DNA of 50,405 nt. It comes from a virus. Location of the stretch: positions 1 to 50,405 of the IMG/VR virus record IMGVR_UViG_3300024231_000884; one strand, given 5' to 3'. Positions 1 through 9,980 of this stretch are shown in pieces. Each line of letters starts with the position of its first letter. The stretch's first letter is position 1. The notes beneath the pieces are model-generated. The model worked only from the letters and a program-made list of their open reading frames with translations, ran no database searches and was not told the origin of the DNA. The position numbers and the translations under genes were made by a program.

Positions 1-1
1 T

Positions 2-3000
2 ACATGGAATCAGATTATTCCTGGATTTAGTGTAGATGTATACGAATGGGTTGAGAGTGACTTGTTACCAAGCGAATGGGATCAAATAGCTGATACTACC
101 GAAGGCTTGGCCAGCAGCATAAGTGGAACATCATTATACAGTGATGATTCTTATGTAAGAGCAAGAGTATATGATAGTGTAGCAAATGTATTTGCACCAA
201 AATATTATTTCTGGGTTAAGAATAAAAATACACTGCCTACTACATATGGCAGGAAGATTAGTTCGTTTGATGTTGCAAACTTAATAGCAGATCCAGCAGG
301 ACAAGGTTATAGACATGTTACATTACTCGATGGCAAAAAGTTTGCATTACATAATATAAAAAATCTAGTAAAAGACAAAGATACTATTTTGCATGTTGAT
401 TACTATGTTCAAGACAATGCAGAAAATAGAAATATTCACAGCGAGTATGCATTAGTTGTTGAAGGATTAGCATCTAGCAAGCCAAACAATGACATTGTCG
501 ACAAGTGGGTTGATAGTTTAGCAGGCTACGACAGAAACGGAAGAGTTCTGCCTGATTTAAATATTAGTGTTGCTCAAAGATACGGTATTTTAAATAATCC
601 AAATCAAACTATTTTTGTTAATAGACAAGAAGCATTAAAACAAGTTGTTGAAAGAGTAAACGGAGTATTGTCTCAATATACAATAGTTGATGATTTTGAT
701 ATTTCTCCATTATTCCAAACAGAAACTCCTCCAAGTAAGTTTAGCAATGAGTGGGATACTCAAATTGACAGTGAAAGTTTGTTGAGATTTGTAGGTACTG
801 CAAAAATCAAACAAGCAACTCTTACGCCTATTATTGTTGATGGAACTATTACAGGTGCAACTATTACGCAATCTGGTAGAGGATATGTTGATAGTAACTA
901 TACAACAGGCAAACGTCATGGTCCTACTGTAACTGTAGAAGGACAAGGTTCCGGCGCAGAGTTAAAAACTTACATCAACAATCTTGGTCAAGTTATTGAA
1001 GTTGAAGTAGTTGATGGTGGCAAAAACTATTTAAATGATACTACGCTTATTGTGCGTCCATTTAGTGTCCTTGTAACAACTGACTCCGAAGTAGGCGGCC
1101 TATGGGCAGTGTACAACTGGATGTCTTCTACACAGGAATGGTTTAGAAACTATATTCAAAGCTATGATGTTAACAAGTATTGGAGATATGTTGATTGGTA
1201 TTCAACTGGATATAACGAAGTTACATCTATTGATTTTGTGATTGACGGAAGTTATGCACTTGAAGCATTAGACGATAAACTAGGAAATACTGTTAAGATT
1301 GAAAATATTGGCAGCGGCGGCTGGATATTATTAGAAAAGATTGACAATCAAGTTGAAGTAGACTATACTATTAACTATAAAGTAGTAGGTAGACAAAATG
1401 GTACAATAGAGTTTAGCAATACACTATATCAAAACGATGCAGTTGGATTTGATAATATAATCTATGATATATCGTTATATGATAGCGAACCAACAGACGA
1501 AATAAAAATAATACTATATGCACTAAGAGATAACTTATTTGTTGATCAGCTAGAAGTAGAATGGAACAAACTATTCTTTAGTAGCATTAGATATGCAATG
1601 AGCGAACAAGTTGATTTAGATTGGATATTTAAATCAAGTTTTGTAGTTGCAAAACACAATGTCGGAGAGCTTACACAAAAAGTAACATATCAAAACGACA
1701 ATCTTCCAAACTATCAAGATTACATAGAAGAAGTAAAACCGTATAGTACTAAGATTAGAGAATATATTAGTTCTTATGGTAGAACAGAACCAACACAAAC
1801 TAGTGTTACTGATTTTGATTTACCACCTCGTTATGATGCAGAGCGTGGACAGATTATTAGCGAAACTATTAAGTTTTTCAACAATGGCATTACTGGTATA
1901 AATGATACTACAACTACATATCCACAAAAGCATTGGTTAGATAATGTTGGATTTGAAATAACAGAGTTTGTGGTTTACACCGGCGGCAGCGGATATACTG
2001 ACACTGCAAATGTAACAGTAAGCGGAGGCGGCGGCCCAACACTAGAAGGGCTTGCTTATATCGGCGGCGGTTCTATACAATATATAGAAGTTAATACTAC
2101 AGGCGCAAAATACTTTACAACACCAACTGTAACAATAAACGGAAGTTTAACAGAGGATGGTGTTGATGCAGTTGTTTATGCACAAATAGGAAACAGTGTA
2201 ATCAGATCAACTCATATGTTAATGAAGTTTGATAGAGTTGTTGGTGCATATTACTTTACTACATTAGATGAAACAGAAACTTTTGTTGGCAACGGTGGTT
2301 TAACTGATTTTAGTTTAAAATGGCCATTGAGTACAAACAGTGCTGATATATCAATAACTGTAGCTGGCGAACCGCAGTTACTTAGTGATTTTGTATCATC
2401 AAATGTTATTGATACAACCAAAACCTTTGATAGATTTCGTGGTAAAATAACATTTGCAAATGCACCTGCAAATAATGCTCAGATTGTTATAAACTATAAA
2501 AAATCATCTAGTTTATTAACAGCCGAAGATAGAATAAACTTCTTCTATAAGCCTACTACAAATATGCCAGGAAAAGAACTAAGTCAGCTAATGGACGGTG
2601 TTGATTACGGCGGCGTACAAATGGATAGTATCGGCTTTGGAGAAAATACCGGATTTGATGCAAACGGGTTTGGTATTGATTTTGATACATTTGACACTAA
2701 CTACGAAGACGAGATTATTACACTAGATGGTAGTACTCAAATAATAACACTGAGTAGTGTTTTAGACTCAGGTGTAACATACAACGTGTATCTTAACAAT
2801 GTAAGAATAGATGATCCTGCATATGACGGAGTTAGTGTAACAGCTAATCCAAATGCAAAAATGGTATCACCACAAGGCGACAATATTACAAATACTATAT
2901 TCTTAGATAGTGATGTTATAGAAACCAAAGACGGCGATATTGTGATCATTAGAAAATCTACTAGTGATGGTAGTTTTACTCCAGAGTCAACAGCATTTGA

Positions 3001-5404
3001 TGTAAGTTTGCAAGGTGGAAACTTTGAATATACAACTGCAACTGGAATAGATTCTGGAGATATAGTTGTTGATGGCGACGGATTTGTTACAGAAACAAAC
3101 AGTAAAGGACCAGAAGAACAAGTTCCGGGACAAGTACTAGATACAGTTGATATTCAAGTGTACAATAGAAGTTCAGACGGACAAGGTGTTATTAGTGTTA
3201 GAAACTATATCACAGATGGCACAACTATCGAATGGGAGTTTGATAGTTTTCCACAATCAAATACTACACTGATTGTAAAAGTTGACAGCGATATTATTGA
3301 TAACAACGATCTAAATGTTGATTATGAAAACAAAGTTATAAGTTTAAATGATAGTACAGCACTAGATGCAGGAAAAAATCTTTCTATACTATCAATCGGA
3401 ACTAACGGAGTTGATTTACTTGATAGTGATAATATTGTTTCTACTGGTGACACTTTTATATACGATTTGCCAATCACATGGAAAACTGGATTAAGTTCTT
3501 TTGTAACAATCAATGGTGTATTACAAAATGATACAACTGACTACGGGCTTACAGAATCAGATAACAATACAGCACAGCTGGAGTTTCCGATTAAAATAAC
3601 TGCCGGCAAAATTATTGGATATACAATATATGATGGTAATGTAAACCAATACAGTCAGATGGTAATCGACAATACCTTTGCAACAGATGGCCAAAATAAA
3701 GTTCATAGATTTACAAATGATGTTGCATTGCCTATTATTAATAAGCCTCTTGCACATAATATTTTAGTCAAGCGTGGAGATGGTAGATTCTTAAATGCAG
3801 GCTATAGAAAAAAATATACAATAGATAGTAATAGATCATATGATATTGATAGATGGCAGTTTGAAGATACAACAGCCGTTAGAAATACAGATGTTATACT
3901 TTATATTAATGGTTCTATTGTTAATGTTCTTGATTACTATTATGATACTGCAAACGGTAGAGTAGAACTTCTTAACAACAATGTTGGACTTATTGGAGAT
4001 ACATTAGAAATCTTTATTATTAGAGATGCAGAATATTACTTTATAAACACAACAGTAGAAATACAAAATGGCACAGCAGTTAATGATCCAGTAGTTGGGC
4101 AAGATATAAGTTTTGAATTGGCTGATGATAGTACTACAGTTATTGCTTGTGTTGAAAAGTTTAGTAGATCAGGTTCAACACTATTAATAGAACTACAAGG
4201 ATATATTAGAGAATTATTCCAACTAAAAAGTATTGACGACACACCGGAGATTGTAGCAAGTTGGGAAAATGATAGTACAAAAGCAGTTATTGGAGATATT
4301 ACTCTTATAGAAACAGATATTTTATCATTAACTGAAGCACCAGCTGATTGGGAAACTATAGACATCTATGTATTCAGTAATCACGATATAAACGGATTTG
4401 AAAGAAATACATATGATATTGTTTGGAATACAAATCAAGCACCTGCTGGAACACAGTTTTATATTGATAAAAACTTATTAAGCAGAGGATTTATCAAACT
4501 TGAAAAACCTGCATTAAGTGCAAACTTTGTTTGGGTATTTAAAAATGGAATATTGCTTTCGCCACAAAACGATTATTCACTTGATGCTAGTGGAACAGGC
4601 GTTCAGCTTTACAGTAAAGTTACATCAAATGACAAAGTTGAAGTATTGCAGTTTACAGGATTAACAAGTAATCCTAAGTTTGGATATCGTATTTTCAAAG
4701 ATATGTTAAATAGATTCCACTTCAAGCGTTTAAATAAAGACAACGAATACGAGTTGCAACAACCATTAAACTATTATGATTCTAATATTCAACTAGTTGA
4801 CAGTACAGGTATTCAAGAACCTAACAAGGCATTGGGTGTACCGGGTGTTGTTTGGATAGACAAAGAGCGTATTGAATATTTTAGTGTTGATGGCAACCTT
4901 CTTAGACAGATAAGAAGAGGTACTTTAGGCACAGGCATTAAAGAACAATATTCAACAGCAACAAAAGTACAAGGCCAGGGTATAGAAGAAAATATTCCTT
5001 ACAAAGACGAAACATCTAAAACTATGTTTGTTGGCGATGCTAGTACCAAGGAGTTTATACTTGATTTTGTTCCAACTAGTATTAACGAGATTGATGTATT
5101 TTTAGCTGGAGCTAGATTGCGTAAAGATAACATTATAACATTTGACAAAACAGTAGATCAAGATTCACCTGAGGCAGATGTAACAATAGATCCTGAATAT
5201 ACTATTGAAAATATATCAACAGAAAGCGGCACAGTAACCGTGCTAACACTTGCAGATTATATTGACCCTCCTGCAGACGGAACATTTATTGAAGTTGTTC
5301 GTCGAACAGGAAGAATATGGAATGATACAGGAAAAACTCTAGCAGATAGTGAAAATCAAATAGCTAGATTTATAACAGACAAAACAATATCGCTACCACG
5401 ATAA
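2..5404 (+). CDS. Very large virion structural protein, 5' end outside window
   Basis: The reading frame is open from base 2, so the gene begins left of the window; the TTG at 62 is not its start. About 1,800 residues are visible up to the TAA at 5402-5404. The sequence is rich in Asp, Asn, Thr, Val and Gly and looks like a beta-rich virion protein. Two glycine-rich patches of the GxGY...VTV type lie at about 825-1060 and 1965-2155, a pattern common in phage tail and baseplate-associated proteins. A more globular part with Trp and charged residues lies at about 1090-1800. No enzymatic motif was seen. Its position directly before the fibre genes supports a tail or baseplate-periphery role. Large proteins of this kind precede fibre genes in marine T4-like phages. 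The exact structural role is not known. Confidence 0.75.
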   Translation, partial: TWNQIIPGFSVDVYEWVESDLLPSEWDQIADTTEGLASSISGTSLYSDDSYVRARVYDSVANVFAPKYYFWVKNKNTLPTTYGRKISSFDVANLIADPAGQGYRHVTLLDGKKFALHNIKNLVKDKDTILHVDYYVQDNAENRNIHSEYALVVEGLASSKPNNDIVDKWVDSLAGYDRNGRVLPDLNISVAQRYGILNNPNQTIFVNRQEALKQVVERVNGVLSQYTIVDDFDISPLFQTETPPSKFSNEWDTQIDSESLLRFVGTAKIKQATLTPIIVDGTITGATITQSGRGYVDSNYTTGKRHGPTVTVEGQGSGAELKTYINNLGQVIEVEVVDGGKNYLNDTTLIVRPFSVLVTTDSEVGGLWAVYNWMSSTQEWFRNYIQSYDVNKYWRYVDWYSTGYNEVTSIDFVIDGSYALEALDDKLGNTVKIENIGSGGWILLEKIDNQVEVDYTINYKVVGRQNGTIEFSNTLYQNDAVGFDNIIYDISLYDSEPTDEIKIILYALRDNLFVDQLEVEWNKLFFSSIRYAMSEQVDLDWIFKSSFVVAKHNVGELTQKVTYQNDNLPNYQDYIEEVKPYSTKIREYISSYGRTEPTQTSVTDFDLPPRYDAERGQIISETIKFFNNGITGINDTTTTYPQKHWLDNVGFEITEFVVYTGGSGYTDTANVTVSGGGGPTLEGLAYIGGGSIQYIEVNTTGAKYFTTPTVTINGSLTEDGVDAVVYAQIGNSVIRSTHMLMKFDRVVGAYYFTTLDETETFVGNGGLTDFSLKWPLSTNSADISITVAGEPQLLSDFVSSNVIDTTKTFDRFRGKITFANAPANNAQIVINYKKSSSLLTAEDRINFFYKPTTNMPGKELSQLMDGVDYGGVQMDSIGFGENTGFDANGFGIDFDTFDTNYEDEIITLDGSTQIITLSSVLDSGVTYNVYLNNVRIDDPAYDGVSVTANPNAKMVSPQGDNITNTIFLDSDVIETKDGDIVIIRKSTSDGSFTPESTAFDVSLQGGNFEYTTATGIDSGDIVVDGDGFVTETNSKGPEEQVPGQVLDTVDIQVYNRSSDGQGVISVRNYITDGTTIEWEFDSFPQSNTTLIVKVDSDIIDNNDLNVDYENKVISLNDSTALDAGKNLSILSIGTNGVDLLDSDNIVSTGDTFIYDLPITWKTGLSSFVTINGVLQNDTTDYGLTESDNNTAQLEFPIKITAGKIIGYTIYDGNVNQYSQMVIDNTFATDGQNKVHRFTNDVALPIINKPLAHNILVKRGDGRFLNAGYRKKYTIDSNRSYDIDRWQFEDTTAVRNTDVILYINGSIVNVLDYYYDTANGRVELLNNNVGLIGDTLEIFIIRDAEYYFINTTVEIQNGTAVNDPVVGQDISFELADDSTTVIACVEKFSRSGSTLLIELQGYIRELFQLKSIDDTPEIVASWENDSTKAVIGDITLIETDILSLTEAPADWETIDIYVFSNHDINGFERNTYDIVWNTNQAPAGTQFYIDKNLLSRGFIKLEKPALSANFVWVFKNGILLSPQNDYSLDASGTGVQLYSKVTSNDKVEVLQFTGLTSNPKFGYRIFKDMLNRFHFKRLNKDNEYELQQPLNYYDSNIQLVDSTGIQEPNKALGVPGVVWIDKERIEYFSVDGNLLRQIRRGTLGTGIKEQYSTATKVQGQGIEENIPYKDETSKTMFVGDASTKEFILDFVPTSINEIDVFLAGARLRKDNIITFDKTVDQDSPEADVTIDPEYTIENISTESGTVTVLTLADYIDPPADGTFIEVVRRTGRIWNDTGKTLADSENQIARFITDKTISLPR

Positions 5405-5407
5405 ATA
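5401..5407 (+). promoter_or_regulatory. T4-type late promoter motif ATAAATA
   Basis: The bases read GATAAATAC, which matches seven of the eight bases of the T4 late consensus TATAAATA. The motif overlaps the stop codon of the large structural gene and lies 30 nt before the ATG at 5431, as expected for a gp55/gp33-type late promoter. The same GATAAATAC is found on the minus strand before the fibre gene that starts at 21814. Confidence 0.6.
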
Positions 5408-5430
5408 CAGTATAGAAACGGAATGGAAAC

Positions 5431-6033
5431 ATGATTAACGAACAAAGCGGTGTACACCTCGAAGGACACATAAAAATACACAATCCAGAAAGTGGGCATG
5501 TATTTGTTAACAAGCGCAATGCTATTCATTATGAAAATATGAGTATTAGTCTTGCTGAAAGTCTTGGCAATGCTGGATCAGGCTACATATATCAAATGGG
5601 GTTTGGCAACGGCGGAACAACTGTTGATCCAACTGGTATTATTACATACTTAACACCAAACAGCACAGGTACAAATGCAAGTTTGTACAATCAAACATAT
5701 GCAAAAGTGGTAGACGATCGCAGTGTAAACAATGTTGACCCTCAAAGAAATAAGATTGAAACACGTCACGTTACTGGTACAAACTATACAGATATTGTTG
5801 TAAGTTGTTTGTTAGATTATGGAGAACCAGAAGGACAAGATGCATTTGATACTGCTGCTAATACAGAACAACAGTTTGTATTTGACGAGCTAGGGCTAGT
5901 CGGATATTCATCTAGCGGAACAGGAAGACTTCTTACACATGTTATTTTCCATCCAGTACAAAAATCACTCAATAGGTTAATACAAATTGATTATACTGTA
6001 AGAGTACAAAGTCTTTCGGGAGGTAATACTTAA
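5431..6033 (+). CDS. Virion structural protein, tail/fibre region (200 aa)
   Basis: This 200-residue protein has no recognisable catalytic motif. It starts MINEQSGVHLEG and continues with a segment about a glycine-rich strand (GYIYQMGFGNGGT, near residue 50) and a C-terminal beta-strand pattern. The ATG at 5431 follows a GGAATGGAAA ribosome-binding region and the late motif at 5401. Its stop overlaps the ATG of the next fibre gene (TAATG), so the two are probably translated together. Small proteins of this type sit between the large structural protein and the fibres in marine T4-like phages. A fibre-attachment or baseplate-decorating role is an inference from position. Confidence 0.65.
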   Translation: MINEQSGVHLEGHIKIHNPESGHVFVNKRNAIHYENMSISLAESLGNAGSGYIYQMGFGNGGTTVDPTGIITYLTPNSTGTNASLYNQTYAKVVDDRSVNNVDPQRNKIETRHVTGTNYTDIVVSCLLDYGEPEGQDAFDTAANTEQQFVFDELGLVGYSSSGTGRLLTHVIFHPVQKSLNRLIQIDYTVRVQSLSGGNT

Positions 6034-8018
6034 TGGCATATGAGATTCCATTCACTGATCAATCCAATAAGGGTATTATAACTGTTGAAGATAATGCAAT
6101 CAATACCGAAACTAGTTTAAAACTTCCAGGCAGATTATTATCAGATTACGGAGTTGCTGTTAATGAAAACTTTTTAAAACTATTAGAAAACTTTTCAAAC
6201 GCTAACCCGCCATTAAATCCTGTTGAAGGACAACTTTGGTATGATACTACAGACAGCATAGATCAGTTAAAAATATATGATGGTACAAACTGGGTTGCAG
6301 CCGGCGGCCTAAAAAAGAACGCATCAGAACCTGATAGCACAAACAGTGTTAAAGGAGATCTTTGGGTTAATACATCAACTAGTCAGTTATATTTGTATAC
6401 AGGCAGCGGCTGGTTATTAATAGGACCAGATTTTAGTAACGGAAATACTACTGGAGCAAAATCAGTTGAGTTAATAGATACCGGTGATGTTACCCGAACG
6501 GTAGTTGTAGTATACATTGAAAATATACCAGTTACTATTACAAGTAGAGTTGAGTTTTCACCTAAAACAGCATTTGCTGGATTTAATAGCACAACACCAA
6601 TAAAAGTTGGAACAAACTTTAGTCAAGCATTGACTACAGCAAAATTTAATGGTACTGCAACAACAGCAGAAAACTTGTTAGTAAGTGGCGGAGTTATTCC
6701 AAGTTCTGCATTTATGCGTAATAATATTGTTAATCAGTTAGCTGAAAAACTACAAATCAAAACAAATGACGGATTAGAAGTTGGCGTTTCGAAAACACTA
6801 AGTGTATTAGTTGAAGGCAACAATAGCATTATTGAAAATGCTGTACCAGGCGCACCAATAGATTTAAGAGTCAACAACAACGGAATATTTTCAATACCGA
6901 TTAGAGTTAAAGGAAACACTAATGTAGGTATTAACAACTTATCTCCAACTGAAAGTTTAGATGTAGTTGGAAATCAAAAACTTGCTGGTAACTTAACTGT
7001 AACCGGAACAACAGGACTGACAGGCAATACTAGTGTAACTGGAAATTTAACCGTAACAGGAAACTTTGATGTTGACGGCAGTTTAACTACAACAAGTATA
7101 ATGCCTGACACAGCAAATGTTTATTCTATTGGATCGTCAGTACTGCCATATGATACACTTCATGCTAATCGTATAACAGGCAGTCTAACAGGTAACGTAA
7201 CAGGTAATGTTAGTGGAACAGCAGGTAGTACAGCCAAACTTAATAGTGTAACTACATTTTCATTAGCAGGCGATGTTAGTGCAACAAGTTTTACATTTGA
7301 CGGACAAACAGGCGGCTCTTCAAAAACGTTTACATCAACTATACAATCAACTGCTATTTCTGACAGGGCAGCAGCATCTAGTGTAAACAGAACAACCGAC
7401 GAAGTGTTGTTGAATCAAGGCGGAACATTAGTTAAAGCAACACCTGATCAACTGATTGGATCTATTGATACTATGCCAGTAGGCACAGTGATAATGTTTG
7501 GAGGCCTAGTTGCACCCGATGGGTGGTTTATTTTAGATGGCGCTGAAAAATCATTAACAACATATGGTAACTTAGCAACAGTATTAGGATATCTTGCAGC
7601 AGATCCAACAACATGGTATCACGGAACTCCAAGCGATCCAAATACATTATTTAAGATTCCGGATATGCGAGGAAGATCGCCTGCAGGACTTGGTAGAGTA
7701 TTAGCATCTAATAATAGAATTACAGACGGAACAGTAGGTGTTATGGGCGGCATAGGAGGTAGCGAGGATGTTACCTTAGCAGCAGCCAACTTGCCGGAAC
7801 ACGAACACGATTTACGAAGCAGTACAGGAGAGCAGTTTTATGCTACTACAACAGCTACAGCAACCGCATCTGAAGTTGTACCCAATGACGGTGATTCGTC
7901 TGGAACTGGATCTCGTCTACAAACATCAGGAGGTGTAGTAGATATAGCAAACGATGCAGTAGATATAACAAATCCGTATGTTGCACTTAACTTTATTATC
8001 TATCACGGAGTATCATAA
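6033..8018 (+). CDS. Tail fibre protein with C-terminal tail-collar domain
   Basis: The 661-residue protein begins with a domain shared with the next two genes: a beta-rich start, then NENFLKLLENF and GQLWYDT near residues 47-73, then a short YDGTNW segment. The middle (about residues 300-400) contains repeated TGN/VTG triplets (LTGNTSVTGNLTVTGNF) typical of fibre shafts. The C-terminal part, from about residue 485, has the phage tail-collar pattern: MPVGTVIMFGG, then PDGWFILDG, then FKIPDMRGRSPAGLG. In T4-like phages such proteins form or tip the distal fibres and contact the host surface. The gene overlaps its upstream neighbour by one base and abuts the next gene. Confidence 0.85.
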   Translation: MAYEIPFTDQSNKGIITVEDNAINTETSLKLPGRLLSDYGVAVNENFLKLLENFSNANPPLNPVEGQLWYDTTDSIDQLKIYDGTNWVAAGGLKKNASEPDSTNSVKGDLWVNTSTSQLYLYTGSGWLLIGPDFSNGNTTGAKSVELIDTGDVTRTVVVVYIENIPVTITSRVEFSPKTAFAGFNSTTPIKVGTNFSQALTTAKFNGTATTAENLLVSGGVIPSSAFMRNNIVNQLAEKLQIKTNDGLEVGVSKTLSVLVEGNNSIIENAVPGAPIDLRVNNNGIFSIPIRVKGNTNVGINNLSPTESLDVVGNQKLAGNLTVTGTTGLTGNTSVTGNLTVTGNFDVDGSLTTTSIMPDTANVYSIGSSVLPYDTLHANRITGSLTGNVTGNVSGTAGSTAKLNSVTTFSLAGDVSATSFTFDGQTGGSSKTFTSTIQSTAISDRAAASSVNRTTDEVLLNQGGTLVKATPDQLIGSIDTMPVGTVIMFGGLVAPDGWFILDGAEKSLTTYGNLATVLGYLAADPTTWYHGTPSDPNTLFKIPDMRGRSPAGLGRVLASNNRITDGTVGVMGGIGGSEDVTLAAANLPEHEHDLRSSTGEQFYATTTATATASEVVPNDGDSSGTGSRLQTSGGVVDIANDAVDITNPYVALNFIIYHGVS

Positions 8019-9941
8019 ATGGCCTATAAACTAAACAAAACAGACGGATCGCTACTAGTAGAACTAGTTGATGGTAGGTTAGATATATCCAGTGCTGATA
8101 TTGCACTAATAGGAAAAAACTATCAAGGGTTTGGTGAAAGTATAAATGAAAACTTTATTAAAATGTTGGAAAACTTTAGTAATAGTACAGCACCAGTTAA
8201 ACCGCTCAAAGGCCAACTTTGGTATGATACTTCTACAGGTAGATTAAAAATATACGATGGTATAACATTTAGAAGTACAGATAGTACAATATATGCTAGT
8301 TCTCAACCGTCAGAACTAATACCAGGAGATATATGGATAGACGGATCTAAAGATCAGTTGTTGTTTTGGAACGGAGTTGAAGCAGTATTAGTAGGACCAT
8401 CATATACTAAAAATCAGCTTAGGTCAGGCGATGAAATAGAAACTATCAAAGATACTACAGGACAAAATAGAGTAGTTATTAAAAAATATTTAAACGGTAG
8501 TCTATATGCTGTACTTTCAAAAGAGACTACAACATTTACACCATTTCCGGCTATCACAGGATTTACAGATTTAAAACAAGGTGTTAACATAAACACAGCA
8601 TTTGTTGATTTTGAATGGCTTGGAAAAGCATCAAGTGCTGGAAAGATTGTTGACGAGCTTGGAAATGTTTTTGATCAAAATAGTTTCTTAAGTGCTGTAG
8701 TTGACGATGTTACAACAGGTCGACTAGCAATAGCAAATGACAACGGATTAAGTGTTGGACTTGATACAGATCTTACAATAAAAGTAAGTGGCCAAACAAC
8801 GTTATGGCAAAACAATATTCAAGATGCTGATTTAAAAATAGATCTTAAAGACGTGTCTGGACAATACACTGCTATGCATTTTGATGCAGATACTAAGAAG
8901 ATTGGTGTTTTTAAAGAAAATCCTGCATACACATTAGATGTTACTGGTGATTTACGTGTTACTGGAGATTTATTGATCGAAGGTGACGCTACAAGTTTAG
9001 ATGTTGCTACATTAAGAGTTGAAGACCATCAGATTGAACTTGCAATTAAAGACGATAGTACATTAGCAACAGATAGTGAAGCAGACGACGGCGGTATTGT
9101 TATAAGAGTTGAAGGCGACGATAAACGGTGGACTTGGTTAAATTCAACCAACAGTTGGACTAGTAGTCATATTATCGATATTGAAAACGAGTTAAATTAT
9201 TATGCTATTAACAGCACAAATGTTTTGTCTTTAGATACATTAGGGTCAACAGTTGTAAACAGTAGCCTAACAGGAATCGGACAACTTAATACATTAGTAG
9301 TAGGAAACAACCTGCAAAGTGATACAATGACATTTACTGAAGATCGTATCACAACAACTAATAATCTAGAGTTTGCATCAACTGGTAGTATAAACTTAAT
9401 AAACAAAGTAAAAATAACAAATGTAGAAACTCCAGTAAGTCCACGTCGAAAAGCCGACAACGTATTATTAACAGAAGGTGCGGATCAAGATGTAATAGTT
9501 AAAAGATATGTTGATGACGAAATACAATCAGCAACTATTGTTATGGGAGTTGATGTTACTGGACTTGGTACTACATATGCAACAGGAACATATGGTGATA
9601 CTTTGGCTGACGATGGATTGCTTACTAATATTGCTGTATTATTAACAGAACTATATCCAATACCAGTAGCGCCCTTTGACACACAAGGCAAAACAGCAAA
9701 AATACATGCTTACTATTATACAGGCTCGTCAGATCCGATTGATGTTAACACCGGCGTTGTAAAATCGTTAACAGCAGTTGACAGTGCTGGTACACAAAAC
9801 GTTAATGTTATAGGCGATTTTACAATCAACTCTCCTACAGCAACAGTTAATCTAACAGCAACTAGACTAATAATAACTATGAAGATAAACAGCGGATTAT
9901 GGGATGTCAATGGCAGCACAATAGCAGCATCGGCACTTTAA
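8019..9941 (+). CDS. Tail fibre protein, paralogue 2 (640 aa)
   Basis: The N-terminal roughly 110 residues repeat the domain of the preceding fibre (NENFIKMLENF, GQLWYDTSTG, LKIYDG), showing that the genes arose by duplication. A shaft-like region near residues 305-335 reads LDVTGDLRVTGDLLIEGD, followed by a segment (LRVEDHQIELAIKDDST) that is common in fibres of marine T4-like phages. The C-terminus differs from that of paralogue 1 and has no collar motif, so it probably carries a different tip or receptor-contact domain. The ATG at 8019 follows the previous stop directly, so translation is probably coupled. Confidence 0.8.
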   Translation: MAYKLNKTDGSLLVELVDGRLDISSADIALIGKNYQGFGESINENFIKMLENFSNSTAPVKPLKGQLWYDTSTGRLKIYDGITFRSTDSTIYASSQPSELIPGDIWIDGSKDQLLFWNGVEAVLVGPSYTKNQLRSGDEIETIKDTTGQNRVVIKKYLNGSLYAVLSKETTTFTPFPAITGFTDLKQGVNINTAFVDFEWLGKASSAGKIVDELGNVFDQNSFLSAVVDDVTTGRLAIANDNGLSVGLDTDLTIKVSGQTTLWQNNIQDADLKIDLKDVSGQYTAMHFDADTKKIGVFKENPAYTLDVTGDLRVTGDLLIEGDATSLDVATLRVEDHQIELAIKDDSTLATDSEADDGGIVIRVEGDDKRWTWLNSTNSWTSSHIIDIENELNYYAINSTNVLSLDTLGSTVVNSSLTGIGQLNTLVVGNNLQSDTMTFTEDRITTTNNLEFASTGSINLINKVKITNVETPVSPRRKADNVLLTEGADQDVIVKRYVDDEIQSATIVMGVDVTGLGTTYATGTYGDTLADDGLLTNIAVLLTELYPIPVAPFDTQGKTAKIHAYYYTGSSDPIDVNTGVVKSLTAVDSAGTQNVNVIGDFTINSPTATVNLTATRLIITMKINSGLWDVNGSTIAASAL

Positions 9942-9943
9942 CG

Positions 9944-9950
9944 ATAAATA
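9944..9950 (+). promoter_or_regulatory. T4-type late promoter motif ATAAATA
   Basis: GATAAATAA lies in the short gap after the stop at 9941 and 37 nt before the ATG at 9981. A GAGGAG ribosome-binding site at 9970-9975 follows it. Its placement suggests that the third fibre gene has its own late transcript. Confidence 0.55.
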
Positions 9951-9980
9951 ACATAAGAGCACTAAGCACGAGGAGCAACA

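Noticed and set aside
710-946. Short open frames opposite or inside the large structural and radical SAM genes
   Set aside because: They have no ribosome-binding sites, lie inside convincing genes, and show skewed compositions typical of antisense frames.
7000-7220. Repeated TGN/VTG codons as a DNA repeat or CRISPR-like array
   Set aside because: The repetition is at protein level (fibre shaft), irregular in DNA, and has no spacer structure.
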